In this document: one piece after another, positions 23,904 to 33,260 of the stretch
How the letters are laid out: each line of letters opens with the position of its first letter
Position numbering within the stretch: the stretch's first letter is position 1
Source: Syngnathus acus
Taxonomy: Eukaryota; Chordata; Actinopteri; Syngnathiformes; Syngnathidae
Length of the DNA stretch: 64,000 bases
NCBI RefSeq assembly: GCF_901709675.1
Contig: NC_051104.1
Location: 3,829,501 to 3,893,500, forward strand
Reading direction: 5' to 3'
Program-made: the position numbers and the translations under genes
The notes under the pieces: model-generated
What the model was told of the DNA's origin: nothing
Database searches by the model: none
Seen by the model: the letters and a program-made list of their open reading frames with translations, nothing else

Positions 23904-24795
23904 ATTAGCGATGGCAAAACTCCTTGGAAACCCTAGTTGGAAACCCTAACCCTAGTTTTGAAAGCCTAGTTAGAAACCCTAACTCTAGTTTTGAAAGCCT
24001 AGTTAGTAACCCTAACCCTAACCCTAACCCTAACCCTAACCCTAACCCTAACTCTAACTCTAACCCTAACTCTAACTCTAACCCTAACTCTAACCCTAAC
24101 CCTAGTTTTGAAAGCCTAGTTAGAAACCCTAACCCCAACCCTAATCCTAACCCTAACCCTAACTTTGGAAACCCTAGTCGAAAACCCTAACCCTAGTTTT
24201 GAAAGCCTAGTTAGAAACCCCAATCTTAGAAACCCTAAAAGTAGTTTGAAACCCTCGTTGGAAACCCTAACCCTAGCTTTAAAACCTAGTTTGAAACCCT
24301 AATCTTGGTTTAAAACCCTAGTCGGAAACCCTGAGCCTAGTTTGAAACCCTAATTATAGATGGCAAAACTCCTTGGAAACCCTAGTCGGAAACCCTAACC
24401 CTAGTTTTGAAAGCCTAGTTAGAAACCCTAACCCTAACCCTAACTCTAGTTTTGAAAGCCTAGTTAGTAACCCTAACCCTAAACCTAACTCTAACTCTAA
24501 CCCTAAATCTAACCCTAACCCTAACCCTAACCCTAACCCTAGTTTTGAAAGCCTAGTTAGAAACCCTAACCCCAACCCTAATCCTAACCCTAACCCTAAC
24601 CCTAACTTTGGAAACCCTAGTCGAAAACCCTAACCCTAGTTTTGAAAGCCTAGTTAGAAACCCTAATCTTAGAAACCCTAAAAGTAGTTTGAAAGCCTCG
24701 TTGGAAACCTTAAGCCTAGCTTTAAAACCTAGTTTGTAACCCTAACCTTGGTTTAAAACCCTAGTCGGAAACCCTAACCCTAGTTTGAAACCCTA
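23904..24795. repeat. higher-order repeat copy 5 (partial: U1 and U2 only)
   Basis: U1 starts at 23904 and U2 at 24353. Single-base changes shared by no other copy (CTAATCTTGG, ATTATAGATGG, AAACCTAAC, GAAAGCCTCG) make this edge unit the most diverged. The array stops at AAACCCTA and passes into an ATT-rich tract. Confidence 0.88.
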
Positions 24796-25010
24796 TTATT
24801 ATTATTATCATACATATTATTTTACACTCTTATGTTTTACAATAATAACATTGTTTATTTATTATTATTATATATTATATAATATATATTATATTATATT
24901 ATACATTATATTATATTATATTATATATTATTATTATTTATATTTCTTATTTATATTATTATTTATATTATTTTTATATTTATTTTAGTTAATCTATTTT
25001 AATTTTAATG
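24796..25010. repeat. AT-rich low-complexity tract (ATT/TATAT)
   Basis: Nearly pure A/T with ATT and TATAT repeats, directly abutting the telomeric array. An open frame across it encodes only Tyr/Leu/Ile low-complexity sequence and is not a gene. Confidence 0.9.
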
Positions 25011-27416
25011 AGTCACAGGCAATAATGAGACAAAAACGGTTGATTTAAGTATAAATCCCGTTCGACTAACCTCCGCGGCAAAGATAAAAGCAAACGATAT
25101 GGCTCAAGCAACTTAATAATGTCAAGACAGTATAAAGCACACACCAGAGGCCTAATACATTATGCACCGAAGGCTCGCAGAAGACTTCCTGCGAAAAGAT
25201 AACATGACCCTACCCTTAGGGGAGACGAGGAGAGCAAAAAGAGAACGAGGAGTAAAACAGACAGGCGCATGGAAAAGAGGCTGGGTCGAGATGAGAGGAA
25301 ATAAAAGGGTCACTGATGAACATCCAACCGGTATATCATCTCCGTTAGCAGACTGAGGCCACCCGTGACTACTTGATTATATTACATAATATAACATTTG
25401 CACTATGATTCACCAGGGGGGGAGCAACTGACAGTGTCTCAACAGATGGCTGTTGTTATTTCTTTAAAAATCTATTTAATAGGCATGGAGGACTAGACAT
25501 TGGCTGGTGACGAGTCCAAACTTAAAAATTCCATTCATATTTTCTGCCAAAGCCATACGAGAGAAGTTATTTGAAATCCGATATTGGGTATAGAATAATA
25601 AATAGACAGAAAATAATGTTCAGGTGCTGCGCTCAGAGACAGACCTCCCGGCTGTTATAACAGGGTTGCAATTTTTTTTTTAATAAAAGTCATATATCGG
25701 TATTGTGTGTCCTCTCATATATTTACCCTTCTAACAATAACGTTGGCCTCCCTATAGAGTTTAGTCTGGACATTTTTATAGTTGATATCTGTCAGAGCAA
25801 AGAAAGATACTCTCATACTTTCCACCGAAATTGTGCAATTTCTCTATCAGGCTTCCCGCTGTTGATCAATACATCTTAGACTTTTGCAAAACCTTCATCA
25901 GGTGAGTCCATGTTAACATACTGCTGAGATTTTCTCCCTTGTTTTGGCGGAGTGGTGGAAAAAGCCGATTTTTTTTTTTGACAACCTTTCAACCCCTCAA
26001 GACAAACTAAATGCTGGTTGTCAAACTCTAAGCATTGCTGTTCAGCTGACATTTGGGAGATGTAAGCCCCCCCCCCCCCCCAATAGCAACGGTATGTTTA
26101 TCTTGGAGGTAGACGCTATAAGTTTACAAGTGGCCTTTGTAGAAACTAGCCATGCTCTTTTCTTTGCTGATGAATATGGTTTCTAAAAACATCGCCTGAC
26201 AGAAATGATCTCTCACACACTCACACGTTCACACAGTGCAAGAAAATATATTTACTTCACAGCCTAGGGAACATTTACTGAAAGCCATTATGTATCGTCA
26301 GCAAAGTCGGCCGAATGCTAGATTGACTGTAACAAATGCATTTGCTCTTTTTTTTGTCATCTTTCTTTTTATGTCAACTCATTACATGGAGCATGCAAAC
26401 TATCGTTTGGTCACTTTGTGTTGTAGAGGAGAAAATGCATGACGACAGATGGCACAGTCAATGATGAAGTCGTCAAAAGCAAAGAACACTAAAAGGTATT
26501 ATTGGTATTACGGCTTTTAGCGCGTGAGTGCAGTCAACAACTTTGGCCTCCATGATGTGATTTGCAGCGGTGACACAATATTATGAATGAATATTATGAT
26601 TCATGGCAACCCTGTCTATCATTTGCATGCAGAGTTCAGCACTTCCTGCATAGAAGGTGAAGACGAGTCATCCGAAACAAAAACATCCTTTTGTGACAAT
26701 AACAAAACAGACAGAATTAACCAGTCTGCTCTAGGTCCATATTTCAAAATTTGAGTTGATCCTTGTGACCTACAAGCACAAAACTAAGATGGAAAATTTC
26801 ATTTTGGACTTTAGTAACATTTGAAATTCAAAACAGCAAATGCTGCTTTTAATCAAATCTATACTATGAACATTTGACCCTTTTGCTGCACATCATATTT
26901 AGAAAATATGAAACACTAGATGGGGCATAACAATCCAGCCATAACATTATGTTACATATATGACCCCCTTTTACATTATTACCCAGTGGTATAATGTAAA
27001 AATACACCGAGATGGAAAAAGAGGTGCTCCATCTATTAGTCAATAGTTCCGGGCACTGCACAGGTCCTAACTAGCTGCCTGCTGTATACTCATGGGCAGG
27101 CAGGCAGGCTGAAATATGAGAGCTAAGGACTTCCCAGAATGCTAAACTTTCTCTCTGCTGCCTCTCCATATCTCTCAATGTTCCCCATCCCCCAGACTGT
27201 GCCCTGAACCCAATCTGACGTCTAATTAATCCTGAAGGTCTTTTGTTCCGCTGAGGTTTCCCTCTTTTTTCCCCCCCTTCTGCAGTCCATCCATCCCCAC
27301 CTCCCTTAGCCTGCCCCTCATCTTTTCCCAGGATTTGATCCCTCCACGGCAATTCACCAACAGGCACGTTCTGTGCACTAAATACCCGCTAACCTATCTC
27401 AACATTTCCAGAGATG
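25011..27416. other. intronic sequence without recognised genes
   Basis: The purine-rich block at about 25020-25380, with CCGCGG and GAGGAGAGCAAAAAGAG motifs, differs in composition from its surroundings and may be decayed mobile DNA. I cannot place it in a family. A C15-type run lies at about 26066-26080. The rest looks unique. Confidence 0.55.
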
Positions 27417-27800
27417 CCTTTTCTAGTCTTCCAAAAGCATATTCAGTGAATTTTGTCAGGAACAATGATATTTGCTAGACCTAGACCTACTTTAAATATA
27501 CAAATAAATATATCAATACCATTAAATATAAATTTATATACGTATATATATATTTTTTTTTTCAATTTTCCCTTTTTTATTATTTTAGTTTATTATTATT
27601 ATTTAACCCTTTTCTTGTCTACTAAAAGCATATTCAGTGGATTTTGTCAGGAAAAATTATATTTGCTAGACCTAGACCTTCATTAAATATACAAATAAAT
27701 ATATCAATACCATTAAATATAAATTTATAGATATTTAAATATATATATATACGTATATTTATTCTTTTTTTAAACATTTTATTTTCCCTTTTTTATTATT
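27417..27800. repeat. tandem duplication of an AT-rich segment of about 190 bp
   Basis: AAAAGCATATTCAGTG, ATTTTGTCAGGAA, TTTGCTAGACCTAGACCT and ATATCAATACCATTAAATAT all recur in the same order about 191 bp apart (first copy near 27433, second near 27624). Each is followed by ATATACGTATAT and a TTTTTTATTATTTTAGTTTA tail. Boundaries are approximate. Confidence 0.85.
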
Positions 27801-28810
27801 TTAGTTTATTTATTTATTTATTTATTTTAATTTGGCAGTTTTGGCAGGAAGAAAATCTGGAGGATTGCTATCTTCATCCCAGTCAACAAAATTACCAACC
27901 ACTGACTTCTCATGATTGTCTACATGCTGCTTGAGTATTTGACTGATGACTCAATGGAATCGGAATACAATTGTATTTTGCATTAAAAAGACTTTCTCCC
28001 CCAAAAGGCTGCATTGTAATCTATTTTAAAATAACAATCAAGTGACATATGCTGAGTGTGCATATGATAATATGTTGTCTTGACAAACAACATGATGCAG
28101 TGTGTGACAAGAGGCTCCTTTTCCCTAGGCTGGAAGGTCATTAAAAGGCCAGACATCCAGAGCTCTCCTTGCCTGGTAGCTCGAGATAAACATACCACGC
28201 AGCAGCCACACTGGACTGGACCAATAGTCATGATTTATCAGTCGCCATTTGCTACCTGAGCGCCTGTGAAATTGTAATGAACTTGGTTATGCTTTTAATG
28301 GAGTGTGAGGAGTTCCTGAGAATTGACTGTTGCCATGCTCCAGCACACCGTGCAAGGGAAGAAGGAGGAGAGGAGGTCAATCTCAAACAATGAAGATTAA
28401 CAATAGTATAGCAGATCTCAGGGTGACATCTTCACAACAGATCACAGGGGCGTTTTTTAATTTTTTTAGATGCCAAGAGACTTGACCTGACCAACCATTT
28501 TGATATCTTCTCGTTAAGGAATTTTTGCGCAAAGCCACATGCTGACACGGTATGTTAGATTTAACAGCTTGCAGCCTCATAGGTCATATTTTGCATATTT
28601 ATTGGACAATTGAGAATGACGCTAACCTTTATAGGAACATTGTATTCAGGTGAAAAAGCATTATTTGGTAATTTCACACACCAAAAAAGTCTCCACTATT
28701 TTATTCAGTTTTTGGAAATTATTTGTGTGATGGGGAACTTACATGGCAGTCGCGTTAGTCCCCTTTCTTACATCAATTACAGAGGTCACAGACAATAATT
28801 AGCTTTGATT

Positions 28811-29215
28811 AGGGCTGTTAAGTTCATGCGTTCATGACTAATTAACTTTAATGAACTAATTTAACATCATTTTAATGTCCCTATTTTCTTTAACGCAGAT
28901 GAACACATGCTTTGTTTTCATGACCTTTTGATTTTTGTGATACCTCGTGGTGAGAAGGCGGTCAAACAATAAAATACCAGTCATGTGCAACTGTTACGGC
29001 CGACGATTTCAATTTATTTATTTCATTGTTTTAATAGTCAGACGGGTGGGCTACCAGGGGAGCACAGTTGCTGCACCAAATGTCCGATTCTCATTACCGC
29101 ACCCATTATTTTAAAGTGGCTGCAGAATTCTCCAGTGCTTTCCACTAAAAAACAATATTTCTGGGAAAGTCAGACCCCCCCAAGAAAAAAAAAAAAATTT
29201 GCGACTACTGAAGCA
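28811..29215 (+). mobile_element. possible one-ended hAT fragment
   Basis: TAGGGCTGTTAAGTTCATGCG followed by ACTAATTAACTTTAATG and TTTAACGCAGATGAAC resembles the ends of the common TAGGGCTGTCAAAATTAACGCG-type hAT elements. No matching right end is visible. A weak call; the boundaries are guesses. Confidence 0.35.
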
Positions 29216-29232
29216 TGGATGTAAAGATTTTA

Positions 29233-29548
29233 CAGTGATCCCTCGCTACTTTGCGTTTCATTTATCGCGGCTTTGCTACATCGCGGATTTTTTTCTAAAT
29301 TAAAAAAACATTTAAAAGTCAAAATAACATTTCTAAATTGAGGAAACGTGTCTAACCTTTAGGACAATGTAGTATTGCTCCAAATGTTCGTTTACATTCC
29401 TTTAGAAGTTAGTACGATCGCGAATTAGCACCTTTCTGCTAACTCGTTAGCCTGCCCAGTACTTCTTGTTGGTGACCGTACTTCGCAGATTTCACTTATC
29501 GCGGGTGGTTTTTGGAACCAATTATCCGCGATAAACGAGGGATTACTG
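29233..29548. mobile_element. pogo/Tigger-like MITE
   Basis: TA lies on both sides (29231-29232 and 29549-29550). The left end is CAGTGATCCCTCGCTAC with TTTATCGCGG inside it; the right end reads, in complement, CAGTAATCCCTCGTTTATCGCGG-like. The CAGTNATCCCTCG...TATCGCGG end is characteristic of pogo-like Tc1/mariner elements. It is 316 bp with no coding capacity. Confidence 0.85.
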
Positions 29549-30513
29549 TACTACGTGAAAGCTGCAAATGGCCGCCGTCTTTAAATAGTTTGTCAGGCTA
29601 TTTGCAAGACAACCTTTGTTTATCACAGCTGATCCCAAGAGTTGGGTGTGCTATGCTAGCTGTCACATAGTGTTGATCTGCTGTCATCACTGTCCACATG
29701 CTGTGGTTGTAACACTACTAACAAAGTCCTCTCAAATGTGTCATTCACACCTTCATTCTCCGCGATTTTTTTTTTTTTTGAAGACGAGCGTCTTGGCTCG
29801 ATCACTGTCTCGAATGCGTTGTGGCGATATTAATTAATGATCAGGCTGTCACAGCTGTTTATAGTGAGACAGATTAGAAGTGGGAGAGATTAGACAAAGA
29901 AAGCAATCTGTTGGCGATCCGCCTCCTGACAGGGGTCACCTTCACATGTCTCAAATCATATTTAATTTGCTGCGCTAGAGGCAGAGAAATTACTCCACTT
30001 GACCATTTCGTAGCCTTCTCTATCTGCGAGGGACTTAAGTGAATCAAATCACTTTGTCACATTTCATCTTAGATGATATCACGACCAATAGAAGTATTCT
30101 GTACGGCGCTTTGTTTACATAAACTATAATACAGCCCGTTTTGAACCTTCAGTCATTTTCAGCTTTCTTTCCTCACTTTCTCCTTCATTAACCTTAATTG
30201 TCATTCAGGCACTGCCGCAGAGCACATTTCCCTAATCAAATGAACCTTAATCCAAGGTGGCAGAGTGCAGCATCCTGACCACTAACCTCTGTGCTGTCCT
30301 TCCACAAGCAACTGCACCGTTTCAAACTCAGGCGACATGGCAACACGCTGCTGCGTTGTGACACAAATGGGAAATGGATTAAATGGCCTATGAAAAGAAG
30401 GCTAATCATTCCACTTGTTGAAATAAGTGGCGGGACTACTTCAGTACTCATTGGAAAGACTAAAGGTATTTTAAGAAGGAGCCTGATGAGGTTAATGACT
30501 GGCCAAGGATATA

Positions 30514-30811
30514 CCGTACTTTCCGCACTATAAGGATTATAAGGCGCACCTTCAAGGAATGGCCTATTTTAAAACTTTGTCCATATATAAGACGCACCGG
30601 ATTATAAGGCGCACCTTCAATGAATGGCCCATTTTAAAACTTTGTTCATATATAAGATATATAATTTGGCCCGCGGGCCGGACTTTGGACACGCCTGCTG
30701 TAGTGGCTCAATATTGGTCCATATATAAGGCGCACCTGATTATAAGGCGCACTGTCCGCTTTTGAGAAAATTTGAGGTTTTTAGGTGCGCCTTATAGTGC
30801 GGAAAATACGG
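30514..30811 (+). mobile_element. palindromic TA-flanked MITE, GCACTATAA subfamily (copy 2)
   Basis: TA at 30512-30513 and 30812-30813. The left end CCGTACTTTCCGCACTATAA has one change; the right end is TTATAGTGCGGAAAATACGG. The interior includes two AATGGCC(C/T)ATTTTAAAACTTTG blocks and a piece reading GGCCCGCGGGCCGGACTTTG, followed by ACACGCCTGC, shared with three other copies. It lies in the intron downstream of the dsRBD exon. Confidence 0.88.
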
Positions 30812-31412
30812 TAATCCTTAACTGACTTGCTCGACTGCAGTTCTGCCCTTAACATTAACTCCCACCAGTGTTAACAAAGCAGTTTATGGACAAACCAAGA
30901 GTGATTGGACACTGTATGTCTTCGCACCACACCCGTTCCCGAAGCAATCAGTGTTTGGCATAAGAATTGCTTCTCAAAAATAGAGCGAGATTATTTGTGC
31001 AAGCGACACTTGAACACATCATATTCAAAACACGCCTCAATTATTCCCACATGCATGTCCCTAAATTGTTGAACTTTTCTCCTTTCTTCTTTAGCATTTG
31101 AAATGAATAACTCGTGACTCGAGCAGACAGCGAGCATGACTTTCAAGAAATTTCCACAAAAGATTGCTCCCTGGAACTAAACTGGTGCGTCAAATCCTCT
31201 TAAAATGGCTTTAGACTCCGTGGCGGAAGGGAGAAAGGGAAAAAGTTTCTCCCAGGCAAACGTGCAGGTTTGCTAGGTTGATGTCATGCTCTGGGGAAGG
31301 ACACTTGCCAGTTTATTTCTTCAAGGATGGGAAAAGGATGTTAATACTAAACAACATACGTCAATTAAGGCCTTCGAGAAAAGGCTTTCGGCTGGGAGAT
31401 GACAGATATGTA

Positions 31413-31769
31413 CCGTATTTTCCGCACTATAAGGCGCATCTAAAAACCTCCAATTTTCTCTAAAGCCGACAGTGGGCCTTATAATCCGGTGCGCCTTATA
31501 TATGGACCAATATGGATTTGTGGATGAGGACTAATTTATTAAAGTGAGCTTTACGTGTTTATTTTGTGTGTTGTGTGATATTAACGTTTGAGCAACGCAT
31601 TGATATATTGTTATTGTTTTCACTATTTCGAGTGTTACTATATTGTGATTGCATTAACGTTTGAGCAACGTTGAGTTATTTATCCTATAATCCGGTGCGC
31701 CTTATATATGAACAAAGTTTTAAAATGGGCCATTCATTGAAGGTGCGCCTTATACTGCGGAAAATACGG
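31413..31769 (-). mobile_element. palindromic TA-flanked MITE, inverted (copy 3)
   Basis: TA at 31411-31412 and 31770-31771. It has the same ends as copy 2 but the interior runs in the opposite direction (AAAATGGGCCATTCATTGAAGG near the right end). The middle holds a short direct duplication of ATTAACGTTTGAGCAACG (about 31581 and 31653) not seen in other copies. Confidence 0.88.
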
Positions 31770-32307
31770 TACAAGAAGTGATATCTGGTGGGGTTTTTTT
31801 TTGTTGCAGTTTTTATTACAATTTAAGATGGAACTGTTCACTGATCATCGAGATCTGAAGTACAATCACGCATCACCACAAACATGAGAATACAAAAGAA
31901 CGTTCTTAAGATGGCCAATAATAAGCTTTAAAGTCTCCAAACAACAAAATCAATCAGTCTGAAAATGTAATTAGGTTAGTTTTCTTTAGATGCAGCTGAA
32001 ATTACGTTTGGAATAGCACCAACAGGTGCCAGGCAATCTTGTAAGCGACTTCCAATTTCCTCATGTTCCTCAAAAACTAGTTTTCTCGCTCTGATTGCAA
32101 TTTGGGTATTTGGGTAAATGACCATGACATGGGTGCAGTGTTTTTGTTTCTCTATTTTTGTTATGCTTTTCTGTTCGCTCTGAGCAAGAGAATGAATTTA
32201 TACTAGTGGCTGCGAGGCCTCAACACAGTTTGCAAAATTGCCCAAAACTTTTAATTGTGTCCTGTTCTGGATATATTGTGCCAAAGAAATTCTAATTGTG
32301 TACTCAC

Positions 32308-33260
32308 CTGGGGTAAATGAGGGCATATCTTCCTGCTGGTCTTCAGAGCCATCCTGCCTTCAGGGGCTGTCCTGATATTGAAGAGTGCCTCAAGAGCACA
32401 CTGGGCAGCCTGGGTCTTGGCCATCTTCTTGCTGCGTCCACAGCCCTCGAAGATGCGGCCATCCACTCGTACCGCCATCACAAAGCTACGCAACCTTCTG
32501 CCCTGGGTTCGCTCAGAAAGACAGGCATAGCGCAACCCTGGACGGAGCTCATTGAGCAGTACCACAGGACTCTTGGGTCCATCTGGCTCAGGAACTATTC
32601 CGCCTAACCTCTGTTGAGCCTGTACCATCAGGTCCAAGGTATGGCGGAGCAAACGTCCATGCCTCAGTAGCTCACTTGATAATAACTGACTTTCTGCTTC
32701 GGAGTTGCAAAAGGTAAAGTCTGCAGAACAAGGGGAAGAGTCAAACCCCTTGAAAAGAGTGTCAGGGAAGCCAGCTTGGTCTGAGGTGAAGTCAGCTGAT
32801 GGGTTTGAAATGTTTCCCATAGCTAGGTGGGCCTGAGGAGCATTGGGAAATTGAATAAAGGATTTCAGGGCCAGCTCTGCTGCCCTCATCTTTGCTTTCT
32901 TCTTAGTTGGACCCGTTCCTTCAAAGGTCAATCCGTTAACTTCAACAGCAATGGAGAAAACAGGAGCGTGGACCGGACCCGTTTGGGACACCATGCGATA
33001 CTGAAGACCAGGCCGGAGCTCATTTAGCTGAACTAAAGCATTCTTCGGTGCCTCGGACCAGGACACTTTCTTATAGATCAGACGGAGTTGGCTCAAGTGA
33101 CCGTTGTTGTCTTCCTCCAGAGGCCGTTTTCTCTTTAGACTAGAAGTCCCACTTCTTGAAGGTTCTGAACAGAAGAGTGATTGACACTCAGCAGATGCTA
33201 AGGAGCGATCCTCCAAGTTATCAATGTTGCGGTTTTCTTTCACCTCCGCACTGCTGGTAC
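32308..33260 (-). CDS. adarb2: adarb2 coding exon with both dsRNA-binding domains
   Basis: This exon encodes the RNA-binding half of ADARB2 (ADAR3), a nuclear, mainly neuronal dsRNA-binding relative of the A-to-I editing enzymes, thought to act largely as a competitor of active ADARs. The acceptor is CTACAG before 33260. The first 2 nt complete a split codon, then 317 codons run to CAG at 32308, followed by donor GTGAGT (phase 0). Counting from the Val of VKENRN (33243): basic NLS-like LKRKRPLEE at 36-44, dsRBD1 at about 66-132 ([19 protein letters not shown]), dsRBD2 at about 225-291 ([11 protein letters not shown]). The [14 protein letters not shown] segment, and the Arg-rich GRRLRSF where ADARB1 dsRBD2 has a His, match ADARB2 rather than ADARB1. 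VKENRN is internal, not a start: the frame is open through to the acceptor and human ADARB2 has residues before it. The upstream coding exon was not found. Confidence 0.96.

Larger units (their letters stand above)
17857..24795. repeat. interstitial telomeric / satellite array with higher-order repeat structure
   Basis: A roughly 6.9-kb tandem array built on degenerate AAACCCTA(G/A) motifs, with embedded perfect CCCTAA tracts (vertebrate telomeric repeat) and variant CTCTAA tracts. The landmark ATGGCAAAACTCCTTGG recurs at each monomer start. Monomers without a telomeric insert measure 208 bp (starts 17921, 18129, 18337, 20794, 21002). Two of every four monomers are enlarged to about 450-480 bp by telomeric tracts. 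Four monomers make a higher-order unit of 1332-1362 bp with four full copies and one partial. CCCTAA is always on the plus strand. The copies are nearly identical, implying recent amplification or homogenisation. Confidence 0.97.
13455..32307 (-). other. adarb2: adarb2 intron of 18.9 kb containing the telomere-like array
   Basis: The donor is GTGAGT at 32307 and the acceptor TTCCAG at 13455. From left to right it holds unique sequence (13455-17316), a hAT element (17317-17856), the interstitial telomeric array (17857-24795), an AT-rich tract (24796-25010) and unique sequence with an AT-rich tandem duplication (27417-27800). A possible hAT fragment (28811-29215), a pogo-like MITE (29233-29548) and two palindromic MITEs (30514-30811, 31413-31769) follow. 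No second gene is recognised. Confidence 0.9.

Noticed and set aside
18565-24633. Long open frames encoding Asn-Pro repeats (plus strand) and Leu-Gly repeats (minus strand) across the array
   Set aside because: They are the automatic translation of CCCTAA/TTAGGG and variants in one frame, open at TTG rather than ATG, and recur with the higher-order unit. Not annotated as genes.
17857-24795. Regularly spaced repeats resembling a CRISPR array
   Set aside because: Repeats are degenerate telomere-like units without unique spacers, inside a vertebrate intron; no cas genes.
17857-24795. A true chromosome end (telomere)
   Set aside because: Unique DNA and adarb2 exons in the correct order and phase continue on both sides, so it is interstitial unless the assembly is wrong.
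32251-33243. A standalone 330-codon gene starting at 33243
   Set aside because: The apparent start is GTG (Val) in mid-exon; the frame continues upstream to an acceptor, and the C-terminal part after 32308 is intron read-through.
32308-33260. adarb1 (ADAR2) instead of adarb2
   Set aside because: The [19 protein letters not shown] and [11 protein letters not shown] segments and the His-less dsRBD2 match ADARB2 as remembered; ADARB1 differs at each.
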